The position numbers and the translations under genes are program-made. Below are positions 11,661 through 22,000 of a DNA stretch of 64,000 nt, piece by piece. Position 1 is the stretch's first letter; the number at the start of each line of letters is the position of its first letter. The DNA lies in the NCBI GenBank assembly GCA_031213475.1, contig JARUPZ010000001.1, positions 21,110,933 to 21,174,932 of the forward strand. Direction: 5' to 3'. The stretch is from Nereocystis luetkeana (Eukaryota > Sar > Phaeophyceae > Laminariales > Laminariaceae). Below the pieces are notes generated by a model. It saw only the letters and a program-made list of their open reading frames with translations. It ran no database searches and was not told where the DNA came from.

Positions 11661-11954
11661 ACGTTACGTGTATCGTATATTACGTGAATCGTACGTATGT
11701 CCGGAACTTGATACGTATACTCGTAAATGAAAGCTCAAAGTTCCAAAAGTTGCAGTCACACACGCCACGCATCAAATGGCCATCACCAAATTATGACAAG
11801 TCTCGAAACGCTGCAAAACAAAAAAAACACAAGATCAAATCCACAGCGAAGACTAGACTACTCGTACTCGTACGAGTATCACGTTTCTAAAAACAAACCA
11901 AACACAGACAGCAAGAACGTGCCTGATGAGCAATTGCTCGAAGATGATGGTCCT

Positions 11955-12670
11955 TCACTTTTCTCGCACGCGCGCCCGCCGTAGCCGAGTCGGACGCCGA
12001 CCGGCCACCTCACACCCCCACCCCACGAAGGTGCCGCTGCATGACCATCCCGTACCGATCCCAACTCGCTCCCAAGCGCTTCCATTCGGCGTACCGTCGT
12101 CCTCGTCAATGTTCTCCGAACACCCGACAGCTCCTTCCGTCACACCAATCTCCCCCACCAGACCCATGCCATCCATTGGGACCCCCTCACGTTCCAAACC
12201 GTGTTGCTCCTCCTCATCCGACTCCTCCAGTTCCCTCTCCCTCACCATCCCCATGCCATCCACCGGTACCACTTCACGCTCCAGACCGTGCTGCTCCTCC
12301 TCATCCGACTCCTCCTCCTCAGTAATATCCATCAACTCCTCCTCGTCGCCTTTCTTGCCGTACGTCGTAGAAGCCCGTACTTGTTGTTGCTGCTGCTGTT
12401 GCTGTTGGGCCGCACTTTTTGCTCTCGATAGCACTGGGTCGGCGGGTGACGAGTTGTCGCAGCTCCTCGAACCATTGTCCTGGGCTTGGTGCGTGTTCTC
12501 TGTCTTTTTCCTTGGGTCCTCTCGTGCATTCGCGGCGGTTGCGTAACCCCTCCTAGCTCTCAGCTGCTGGTCAACATGTTTTTCAATGGCTTCTTGTTGC
12601 TCCTTGACGGTAAGCAAGTGGAAAGATGATAAATCCATGCGGCATTCTGCGCCCGGCCTACCGTGACGCT

Positions 12671-12703
<33 letters not shown>

Positions 12704-12739
12704 TCTGCTGCTTTGCTGCTGCTGCCGCTGCCGCCGCTG

Positions 12740-12772
<33 letters not shown>

Positions 12773-12923
12773 ATGGGGCTGCTGCTGCTTCCTGTAGCTC
12801 CTTCCATTCTTCAGGAGTCCATGTCCCCAACCCGATGTCCGCTCCCTCGCGGTGTCGCCTCTCCTGATCGAGGATCCTTGTCATCCAAGGAAGCTCCTCC
12901 CCTAAAACCACAAAACCCACCAT
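11955..12923 (-). CDS. Acidic, Ala/Gln/Glu-rich protein inside the long-TIR element
   Basis: An open frame of 322 codons from the first ATG (12923). No family is recognised. In order: a short N-terminal segment with a WTPEEWKELQE motif (about residues 37-47); two polyalanine runs; a (QE)n/KQ stretch; a predicted helical segment around KEQQEAIEKHVDQQ; polyglutamine; then two tandem 29-residue acidic units (ESDEEEQHGLERE plus PVDGMG/PMDGMG) encoded by an 87-bp DNA repeat. The C-terminus is Arg-rich. The low complexity suggests a nuclear or regulatory protein, or an expanded pseudo-frame. Upstream, a LINE tail begins at 13005, so a 5' exon could have been separated. It may be cargo captured by the transposon. 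Expression is unproven. Confidence 0.5.
12195..12370. repeat. 87-bp tandem duplication encoding acidic repeats
   Basis: CCGTGYTGCTCCTCCTCAT recurs at 12199 and 12286, a spacing of 87 bp (29 codons). The reading frame is preserved, so the duplication lengthens the acidic domain of the ORF at 11955-12923. Confidence 0.8.
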
Positions 12924-13004
12924 GGTGCGCTGCACCCCGTGCCCGAGCGACCGTGACCATATGTCAGAGGCTTACGCTAGCGGAAGGGATCAATTCGAGC
13001 ACCG

Positions 13005-13312
13005 GGTGTGTGTGTGTGTGTTCTTCACATTAAACCGTTCTTTCTACCCGTCGACATCCAGCACAACCAGTGTCCGTGCCGATTCTTCCATCCTAGAAGA
13101 GATACAAGTTCTGTGGTCACAAAGCTACGCCACAGAGATACTACGTTGCCACGTGTGCAGTGTGAACTGCAGTGGGCAATGCAAAGCCATGTCATCATAC
13201 TAGATACGACAGGCACGACATACGCAATCTATGAAATAGTGAAACGAAAAGAAACAATCAAAGAGAAAACAAAAACAAGGTAGACAAGTCGAAAAAGAAA
13301 AAGAAGAAAAAA
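13005..13312 (-). mobile_element. LINE 3'-end fragment (solo tail 2)
   Basis: The terminal ~300 bp of the LINE with its (AC)n tail, seen as (GT)n at 13005 on the plus strand. It lies inside the long-TIR element, immediately upstream of the acidic ORF. Confidence 0.88.
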
Positions 13313-13326
13313 ACGCTTGGGTGATG

Positions 13327-13587
13327 CGTGGGTGGGGCTTGCCATGAGGCGGTGGGTAGAAGAAGTAGAAAGGTATCAATTATTTTAGTGTACTGGTGGA
13401 CTGAGAGCAAGGGGGCCACGTTCCCCTAGACTCTATAAGACCCCTGAAAGCAGGTCAAACACAATTTTATGCAACTCCTCGGGGAAACACTAATCCCGCC
13501 GCAATCTCCGTAGATATATTACATTTACAAGAATCACACAATTCAGTACAATCAGAAAATCAGACTTTGGTACGAGCAAATCCCACA
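13327..13587 (-). repeat. Right terminal inverted repeat, 261 bp
   Basis: Exact reverse complement of 11014-11274. The minisatellite motif GACGGGACGG follows immediately. Confidence 0.93.
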
Positions 13588-13660
13588 GACGGGACGGTAA
13601 TTATATTTTTTATCGACGGGAGACGGTAATTTTGTTTCCTCCGCTGAACTGGACGGTAAA
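13588..13660 (+). repeat. GGGACGG minisatellite, right part
   Basis: It continues the array at 10728-11013 in the same orientation (GACGGGACGGTAATTAT, GACGGGAGACGGTAAT, CTGGACGGTAAATAT). This shows the array existed before the long-TIR element inserted. Confidence 0.8.
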
Positions 13661-14221
13661 TATACATTTCTTTTTATTGCTGCAAGGTCTCGGCGCGGTT
13701 GTATGTGAAGACTTTCCCGCACTGCTGATTGCACGAAGGGAGCCGGCCCGCGGCCCACAAGCTCCGAGAGGTGCTACTGCTACACGGGCGACGTTTTTTC
13801 TGATTTCTTCCCACCCCTGCCCCAAGTACTCTTGTTGCGGTGTCAGCTCATGGTGGCTGTTCTGATGATTATTGTGCTTGCGCTGTGTTACTACTGGTGA
13901 TTATGGAGGTAGGTGGAGATATGTGGTGTGGTGGAGGTGGTGGCGGCGGCGGCGGGGATTCTAGTACCGCTCGCTGCTGATCGTTCGACCCCCCGCCCGT
14001 GAGATAGGCATCCATGGCGTCCGTACCGGTCATACCAAAGATGCGACCGCATTTTTACCTCTCGATAGACAGCAAGTTTGCCTTTTGTGACACATACATA
14101 TATAAATACATGTTTTGAATAACACCAAACTACTAGGTTTAGTGTAAAACACTCGGCCCTACATCGTTGACAGCGCACGTTTTGCGTCTCGCTTGATGAC
14201 AGGTCCCCTGACATCTTTTTG
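13661..14221. other. Unassigned DNA
   Basis: No gene or repeat family is assigned. A short GGC/GGT-rich stretch lies near 13930. Confidence 0.4.
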
Positions 14222-14275
14222 GGCCACACCAGTATATATATATATATATATATATATATACTGGTGTGGTGTGGC
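14222..14275. repeat. AT-cored perfect hairpin (cruciform candidate)
   Basis: GGCCACACCAG on the left pairs with CTGGTGTGG...GGCC on the right across a ~30-bp (AT)n core. The right arm has a 5-nt insertion relative to the left. Confidence 0.85.
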
Positions 14276-14525
14276 CGTGAGTTGAGTGGTCTCTGTTCTA
14301 TTGGCGTGTAGTGGCGAGCTTGCGGCTACTACTACTACTGCTTGCGGTGGCAGTACTTACCTTTATTTCAACATCTATAAACAAAGTCCAGCCCTACAGC
14401 AGCAGCTATTAATAGCTGCATTAATAGCTGCTGATCATCAACGCCAGCACCTTTTGTGCTAAAAAAAGAACTAAAGGTGGTGCGGAGCAAATTCATATTT
14501 TCCAAGATTAAAGTGATATATATAT

Positions 14526-14876
14526 ATTTTTTATTGTTTTTTGCTCATCCCATTTATTATCTTCGGACATCTTCTTCTCTCTCTCCTTCCAACTCGTAAC
14601 TCAGATCCGGGGTCACATAGCAGGCTCTTCTCCCCTCTTCCCGCTACGGTACGTGCCTTCATTTTTATCGCGAGAAGATTTCAGCCTTTTCTTCCCTCGT
14701 CGACTCGCATCGAATTGTGCCTATACCCACGCTGCAAGGCGCTCTCAACAATTTAATCCTTTTTATTTTTATTCTTGCAAATAAAGTCAAATGTCCGACC
14801 CACCTGGGGTTCGAACCCAGGACTCAAACACAAGTATAATTCGAGGTTAACCACTTGAACCACCGGGGCGACCGGC
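14526..14876 (-). repeat. tRNA-derived SINE, full-length copy C
   Basis: It has the same head (A and B boxes, ending GCCGGTCGCC on the minus strand at 14876), body and T-rich left edge as copy A. There is small divergence (GGTTCGAACCC in the B box). Confidence 0.88.
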
Positions 14877-14918
14877 TGATGAAATACGAAAATACGTCTT
14901 CAGTCATCAGCTGCTTGC

Positions 14919-15064
14919 TGTGTGTTTGTTCTTAACCCCTTTAGGACTGCAGTCCCGTTTTGGGGACAAACTACTTGAAAATTGACTGGTCTGTCCCCAA
15001 AACGGGACTGCGGTTCTAAAAGGGTTAACATTAAACCGTTCTTTCTACCCGTCGACATCCAGAC
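14919..15064 (-). mobile_element. LINE 3'-end fragment split by a MITE (solo tail 3)
   Basis: A (GT)-rich tail and TTC are followed by the MITE at 14932-15028. The LINE terminus then resumes as CATTAAACCGTTCTTTCTACC up to CATCCAG. It joins LINE coding sequence of opposite orientation at 15065. Confidence 0.85.
14932..15028. mobile_element. piggyBac-like MITE flanked by TTAA
   Basis: TTAA occurs at each edge (14932-14935 and 15025-15028). The termini begin CCCCTTTAG / CCCTTTTAG, and ~40-bp arms pair across a short loop (GTCCCGTTTTGGGGACA and its complement). A TTAA target and CCCTTT ends are hallmarks of the piggyBac superfamily. Other copies of the surrounding LINE tail lack it, so the empty site is known. 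Confidence 0.85.
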
Positions 15065-16773
15065 TCTGTCGACCGAGAGCTGTTTTTTTTTTTTTTTTGC
15101 TCATCCCATTCATTGTCTTCGCACATCTTCTTCTCTCCCTCCTTTCAACTCATAACTCAGATCCGGGGTCACATAGCAGGCTTTTCTACCCCCTTCCCGC
15201 TACGGTACGTGCCTTCATTTTTATCGCGAGGATATGTCAGCCTTTTCTTCCCTCGTCGACTCGCATCGAATTGTGCCTACCCACGCCGCTGCAAGGCGCT
15301 CTCAACAATTGAATGCCTTTTACTTTTATTTTTGCAAATATACTCAAATGTATCGAAGGTACTCATACGCTTTGGCGTACCAACCAAGATGCTGATAATT
15401 ATCCGTAATTTCCACGATGGCATGCGGGCTCGCGTGCGTACTGATGACGGCGAGCACTCGGAATGGTTTGATATCACGCAGGGGCTGCGGCAAGGCTGTG
15501 TACTATCACCGTTACTGTTCAACGTGTTTTTCGCTGCTGCGTTACACGTCGTACTAGTACGCTTCAGCCAAGACGAAGCCATCGTAAGGGATTTGGTCCT
15601 ACTCAGTGAAGCTGGAATAGTTCGAACAGGGACGCAGGAGCCATCATTGGCGTGCGTGCGAAGGTCTGTACGTATGGGGCTTGTTGTACGCCGATGATGC
15701 AGGAATTGTCTCGAAGTCGGCTGAAGTCTCGAAGTCGACAAAATGATGTCAGTCATCGTGACCGTCTTCGAAGCAGCAGGCCTCACGGTGTCGGAAAATA
15801 AGACTGAGGCAATGGTCCTACAAACACCAGACCGGACAACCCTCGCACCACCGCTCGTCATTGAAGCGGCAGGCCAGAGGTATAAGCAGACGACCCAGTT
15901 CTTATACCTAGGCGGCATTATCCACGAAAACGCTGCCCTCTCGCTCGAAATCGACCGACGGATCCGCCTCATGCGAGCATGCCTCAAACGGTTCGGCCCG
16001 GAGTTGTATGACAGGACGGCCGCCCCCCTTAGCCTTAAAGTCCGAATGCTGAAGGCCGAGGTGATTGAGACCCTGCTGTACGGGTGTGTGACGTGGACCC
16101 TCAGAGCGGAACACTTTGCCAAGCTTCGAACGGCTCACCACCAAAAATCCTGTTGCGAGTCATTGGCTTCCAGCGCCGACTTCGTACTGACCATGCCACC
16201 CTCTCGTACGCGAAGGCCCTCAAGATGACACGTTGCGAGAGCATCGAAACGATCATTCGTCAACGGCGGCTCTTCTCTGCCGGGGGCGTGGCACGGCAAA
16301 GCAAGGAGCGATTACCCAGCCGGGTCATGTTCGGGACGATAGCTAATGGGGAGAACCCGAGACCAGGCGGACAGTGTAAGACTTGGCATAGATGCATAGT
16401 CCAAGACCTTAGGGAGTTCCGAGCCACCGAAGGGTCAACGGAAGTTGCCCCCTTGGTGTTTGGAGTTGAGACCGCGTTGTGGTCCACTGCAGCCAAAAAG
16501 GTGGGGAAGTGGTACCGGGGGATCCTTGAAGCAGCCGAACGGTTCATGGTGAGGTGGCACGAGGCAGAGGCTGAGATGAGTAGGCAGCGCCGCGCATCCG
16601 CCGTGGATGGTGTCCAAGGGGATGGGGGTGGAGGGGGCAACAGGAGAAGTAGCAGAAAGCCCGACCAAGGGAATGCGGAGAGGGGGGGGAACAGCAGGGG
16701 TAGAAGAGAAACTGCGGTAGACGAAAGTAGGAAGGAGATGACAGACAGGGTAGCAAGGCACCAAGTCGACTAG
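15065..16773 (+). pseudogene. 5'-truncated, frameshifted LINE coding region (copy 2)
   Basis: It matches the C-terminal half of the intact LINE ORF at 19066-22797. It starts within the RT '[15 protein letters not shown]' segment (GACTCTGTCGACC at 15065) and is split by a SINE fragment at 15079-15343. It continues from RFGVPTKM through the [14 protein letters not shown] motif and the C-terminal domain to the final VARHQVD. Frames break near 15660 (before YADD, whose bases remain at ~15690), near 15720, and near 16140. Endonuclease and the N-terminal part of RT are absent. It cannot encode a working protein. Confidence 0.92.
15079..15343 (-). repeat. SINE fragment copy D, inserted in LINE copy 2
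   Basis: T-rich edge plus the SINE 3' body, ending just before the tRNA-like head. The LINE sequence GAGAGCTGTT/ATGGAAGGTACTC is interrupted here, so this insertion is younger than LINE copy 2. Confidence 0.87.
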
Positions 16774-17639
16774 GAAGTAGAATATGACCATACTACTAGT
16801 GCCACCAACCGGTGCAGCTGGTTCGAACGTGGTCTCCCCTTGTCTTCTCTTTTTGTTCTGTTTTTTTCTTTTTTGCGCTCACTCTCCGTGATTTTCATTT
16901 TACTTTTTTCTCTTCCTTTTCTGATTGATAAGCCGTACTGAAGGAGCCGTGTGGTGTGGTTTGATGACGAACCTGCTCTGCTCGTTTCGTATTGTCTGAC
17001 GCCAAGGGGCTGGGCATAGTTGACGAACGCAGGGCGGAGACGGTAGTCTGGGTAGCAAGGTACCAGGCGGATTAGCAGGGAGAACCTGGCTATACTACTC
17101 ATACCACAAACTGCTGCCGCCACCAGGAGGGTGCTTTGGGCTTTGGTCTGCCTGTTATTTCCCCTTTGTATTTTTTTTTGTTTTCCCTTGGTTCTTTGAC
17201 TTACTCTGTTTACAAGCAGTGGTGTTTCTGTTATTTTTCTTTTTTCCGGCTCGTTCTTTTTCGAGTGTTGTTGGCCACCTCGCCTGCGGGGGGGGGGGCA
17301 CGACAGATTGTTTCTCCTAGTTTTTGCTTTCTTTTTTTTCTCTTTTCTTTTTTCTCTTTCGATTTGTCTACTTTGTTTCTCTGTTCTCTTTGATTGTTTA
17401 TTTGCGTTTCCCTATTTCATAGATTGTGTATGTCGTGCCTGTGTATCTAGTATGATGACATGACTTTGCATCGCCCACTGCAGTACATACCGCACACGTG
17501 GCAACGTAGTATCTCTGTGGCGTAGCTTTGTGACCACATAACTTGTATCTCTTCTAGGATTGAAGAATCGCCACGGACACTGGTTGTGCTGGATTTCGAC
17601 GGGTAGAAAGAACGGTTTGATGTGAAGAACACTCACACA
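16774..17639 (+). mobile_element. 3' UTR and (AC)n tail of LINE copy 2
   Basis: It corresponds to the intact LINE's 3' UTR, with pyrimidine-rich blocks, a poly(G) run before CACGACAGATTG, and the conserved last ~155 bp. It ends GTGAAGAACACTCACACA, a slightly decayed AC tail. The start of the 3' UTR carries a local near-duplication (AGGGAGACCTGG-type block near 17040-17110). Confidence 0.85.
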
Positions 17640-17820
17640 ATGAAAATCGACGAGCAGTGGGAATGCTGAACCCTATGCGCGACAAAAAATAGAGGCACGT
17701 ACCAGGGGGGAGAAGGGTGGACACCTGTGACCACGGCTTGTCCAGAAGCTTGTTGAGGGTAAAACCTCCCACGAGTAAGGCTGGGAAGTAAAAGTGATGT
17801 TGAAAAAAAAAAAAAAAAGA
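17640..17820. other. Unassigned spacer ending in poly(A)
   Basis: About 180 bp between two LINE pieces, ending in a run of 16 A. It could be a retrotransposed fragment with an A tail; the source is not identified. Confidence 0.4.
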
Positions 17821-18174
17821 GTCTGTGCCGATTCTTCAATCCTAGAAGAGATACAAGTTATGTGGTCACAAAGCTACGCAACAGAGATACTACGTACACG
17901 TATGCAGTAAGCACTGCAGTGGGCAATGGAATGCCATGTCATCATCCTAGATACGACCGGCACGACATACACAATCTATGAAATAGAGAAACGAAAAGAA
18001 ACAATCAAAGATAAAACAAAAACAAAGAAGACAAATCGAAAGAGAAGAAGAAAAAATGAAAGCAAAAACTAGGAGAAACAATCTGTCGTGCCCCCCCCCC
18101 CCCCCGCAGGCGAGGTCGCCAACAACACTTGAAAAAGAACGAGCTGGAAAAAAGAAAAAAAAATAACAAAAACA
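17821..18174 (-). mobile_element. LINE 3'-UTR fragment (solo piece 4)
   Basis: It covers the LINE 3' UTR from the CAACACTTGAAAAAGAACGAG block to CCGTGCCGATTC but lacks the very end. The complete LINE inserted immediately beside it in the same orientation. Confidence 0.82.
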
Positions 18175-19065
18175 CCTGTGTGTGTGTTCTTCACATTAAA
18201 CCGTTCTTTCTACCCGTCGACATCCACCACAACCAGTGTCCGTGCCGATTCTTCAATCCTAGAAGAGATACAAGTTCTGTGGTCACAAAGCTACGCCACA
18301 GAGATACTACCTTGCCACGTGTGCAGTGTGCACTGCAGTGGGCAATGCAAAGCCATGTAATCATACTAGATACGACAGGCACGACATACGCAATCTATGA
18401 AATAGTGAAACGAAAAGAAACAATCAAAGAGAAAACAAAAACAAGGTAGACAAATCGGAAAAGAAAACGAACAAAAAAAAATGAAAGCAAAATCTAAGAA
18501 AAACAATCTGTCGTGCCCCCCCCCCCGCAGGCGAGGTGGCCAACACTTGAAAAAGAACGAGCTGGAAAAAAGAAGAAATAACAAAAAACACCACTGCTTG
18601 TGAACAGAGTAAGACAAAGAACCAAGGAGAAAGTAACAAGGAAAAATAACAAAGGGGAAATAACAGGCAGACCAAAGCCCAAAGCACCTTCCAGGTGGCG
18701 GCAGCAGCTTGTGGTACGAGTAGTATAGCCAGGTTCTCCCTGCTAATCCGCCCGGTACCTTGCTACCCAGACTGCCGTCTCCGCCCTGCGTTCGTCAACT
18801 ATGCCCAGCCCCTTGGCGTCAGACAATACGAGCCGAGCAGAGCAGGTTCGTCTTCCAACCACGCCACACGGCTCCTTGAGTACGGCTTATCAATCAGAAA
18901 AGGAAGAGGAAGAGAAAAAAGTAAAATGAAAATCACGGAGAGTCAGCGCAAGAAAAAAACAAAAAAACAAAAACAGAACAAAACAAGAAGAGAAGACAAG
19001 GGAAGACCACGTTCGAACCAGCTGCACCGGTTGGTAGCACTAGTAGTATGGTCATGTTCTACTTC
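18175..19065 (-). mobile_element. 3' UTR and (AC)n tail of the intact LINE
   Basis: About 890 bp downstream of the stop codon. Reading on the minus strand: pyrimidine-rich sequence, a poly(G) run, CACGACAGATTG, then the conserved last ~155 bp, ending GTTTAATGTGAAGAACACACACACA. The microsatellite tail in place of poly(A) is typical of RTE-type LINEs. Confidence 0.88.
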
Positions 19066-22000
19066 CTAGTCGACTTGGTGCCTTGCTACCCTGTCTGCCA
19101 TCTCCTTCCTACTTTCGTCTACCGCCGTTTCCCTTCTACCCCTGCTGTTCCCCCCCCTCTCCGCATTCCCTTGGTCGGGCTTTCTGCCACTTCTCCTGTT
19201 GACCCCTCCCCCCCCGTTCCCTTGGGCACCATCCACGGCGGATGCGCGGCGCTGCCTACTCATCTCAGCCTCAGCTTCGTGCCACCTCACCATGAACCGT
19301 TCGGCTGCTTCAAGGATCCCCCGGTACCACTTCCCCACCTTTTTGGCTGCAGTGGACCACAACGCGGTCTCAACTCCAAACACCAAGGGGACAACTTCCG
19401 TTGACCCTTCGGTGGCTCGGAACTCCCTAAGGTCTTGGACTATGCATCTATGCCAAGTCTTACACTGTCCGCCTGGTCTCAGGTTCTCCCCACCAGCTAT
19501 CGTCCCGAACATTACCCGATTGGGTAATCGCTCCTTGCTTTGCCGTGCCACGCCACCCGCAAAGAAGAGCCGCCGTTTACGAATGGTCGTTTCGATGCTC
19601 TCGCAACATGTCATCTTGAGGGCCTTCGCGTACGAGAGGGTGGCATGGTCAGTATGAAGTCGGCGCTGGAAGCCAATGACTCGCAACAGGACTTGGTGGT
19701 GAGCCGTTCGAAGCTTGGCAAAGTGTTCCGCTCTGAGGGTCCACGTCACACACCCGTACAGCAGGGTCTCAATCACCTCGGCCTTCAGCATTCGGACTTT
19801 AAGGCTAAGGGGGGCGGTCGTCCTATCATACAACTCCGGGCCGAACCGTTTGAGGCATGCTCGCATGAGGCGGATCCGTCGGTCGATTTCGAGCGAGAGG
19901 TCAGCGTTTTCGTGGATAACGCCGCCTAGGTATAAGAACTGGGTCGTCTGCTTATACCTCTGACCTGCCGCTTCGATGACGAGCGGTGGTGCGAGGGTTG
20001 TCCGGTCTGGTGTTTGTAGGACCATTGTCTCAGTCTTATTTTCCGACACCGTGAGGCCTGCTGCTTCGAAGACAGTCACGATGACTGTCATCATTTTTGC
20101 GAGCCCTTCAGCCGACTTCGAGACAATTCCTGCATCGTCGGCGTACAACATGCCCCATACAGACCTTCGCACGCACGCCAATGGCTCCTCCTTCCCTGTT
20201 CGAACTATTCCAGCTTCCCAGAGTTGGACCAAATCCCTTACGATGGCTTCGTCTTGGGTGAAGCGTACTAGTACGACGTGTAACGCAGCAGCGAAGAACA
20301 CGTTGAACAGTAACGGTGATAGTACACAGCCTTGCCGCAGCCCCTGCGTGACATCAAACCATTCCGAGAGCTCGCCGTCATCAGTACGCACGCGAGCCCG
20401 CATGCCATCGTGGAAATTACGGATAATTATCAGCATCTTGGTTGGTACGCCAAAGCGTATGAGTACCTTCCATAACAGCTCTCGGTCGACAGAGTCGTAC
20501 GCTTTCTGCAGATCGATGAAGCACACGTATAAGGGGATTTTCCTCTGTCGTCCGAGCTCTTGCAGCCGGCGCACGACGAACAACATATCAATCGTTGATC
20601 GTGCGGGGCGGAAGCCGCACTGTTCCTCGGGGAGTAGTTCCTCGGTCTCGCAGTAGTTGCTGAGGCGGGACGCGACGATTTTCAACAACACTTTGCCTGC
20701 GTGGGCAACAAGCGAAATCCATCCATAGTTGTTGCAGTCAGTTCGATCCTTCTTTTTGTGAAGGACCTTGATGATCGCATCTTTCCATTGCTGAGGGACT
20801 TCTCCTGTTAACCAAACATTGACAAGGATGTTGTGAAAGCGCTGGGCGAATGCCGGGTGGTCGATTTTTAGGAGTTCGACCGGGAGACCATCTGGCCCGA
20901 CAGCTTTCCAATTCGACATCCCCTTAAGTGCTTCGGTCATCTCGTCTATGGATGGTTCATCTTCAAGCGACAGTTTAGGCGGTCGCGGTGGCAAGAGGTG
21001 GATGATCGTGGGATCGAGTTTCAGCGACTTCGTGTTCAAGAGTTTGTGGTAAAACCCCGCCCATCGTTCACGAATTCGCACCTTATCCCGTAGGATCGTG
21101 CCGTCCTCGTCCCTAATGAACTGTTCGCTCCTCGCTTTAGTCCCTTCCAATCCTACCGTACTCTTAAGGTGCTTGTAAAAGCCTCTTTGGTCGTTGTTCG
21201 CAAGGAGTCGTTCGGTTTCGGCAAGGTACGCTTCGAAGTACGCATGCAGTCCTGCGGCAATCACCTTCTGTAGGTTCGCACACGCAGATCTCAGGGTCTT
21301 CCACGCGGTTCTGTCCCGGGGGTGGGCACGCAAGAATTGTCGTGCATCCTCCCTCGCTGTCCATGCTGGCATGAATGCGGCCAAGGTTTCGGCAGACTCA
21401 CACCATCCATGTCTGCGGTGGCGACGTGCAGGGGGTGGTACCTCTTTTTCGACCGCATCAATAATAGCCGTAGTGAAAATCTCAACCATACCAGACGTAT
21501 TACGGGGCTGGATAGGCTGGTTGAGAGTGGAGATGATCCTGGAGACTACTCGTTCACGACAATTTCCATCGGACATAAAAAGCTGCCTGTCGAACTCTCG
21601 GCGTTTCGTCGGTCTACGTATTTGTCTGTTGGGCGCAAAATGACCACCGAGTCGGACTTTGATATACAAGATGTTGTGGTCTGAGTCTGCCTTAGCTGGG
21701 GCAGGAGGCTGTGGGACGACTTTCGCATCTTGTACTCTAGGTCGATGGACTTGGCGGGTTAGGATGTAGGCAATCCGCTTACGGTCATTCGGGCCGGTGC
21801 CGTTGTGAGTATGCGATATCCCACCCTTGCGCGTGCTGAAAAACGTGTTGGTGAGAGCTAACTTGCAATTGGTGGCGAACGACAGGAGCCGTCTGCCATT
21901 ATCGTTACGAACATCACGTCCATACGCTCCCAGCACTCTGTTTTCATCATCACCGCACCCTTCCTTCCTCTGTCCAGTTCGCGCGTTGGCATCCATCAGT

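Larger units (their letters stand above)
11014..13587. mobile_element. 2,574-bp element with perfect 261-bp TIRs (MULE-like)
   Basis: The terminal repeats 11014-11274 and 13327-13587 are inverted and, by eye, identical at every base, so the insertion looks recent. They begin TGTGGGATTTGCTCG. The element lies inside the GGGACGG minisatellite, with CGGGACGG touching both ends; target duplication cannot be separated from the array. TIRs of this length and 8-10-bp duplications are typical of Mutator-like elements. The interior carries an acidic ORF, a SINE fragment and a LINE tail, but no recognisable transposase. Confidence 0.8.

Noticed and set aside
12041-13033. Plus-strand Leu/Ser/Pro-rich frames
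   Set aside because: These are antisense shadows of the acidic, Gln/Ala-rich minus-strand ORF.
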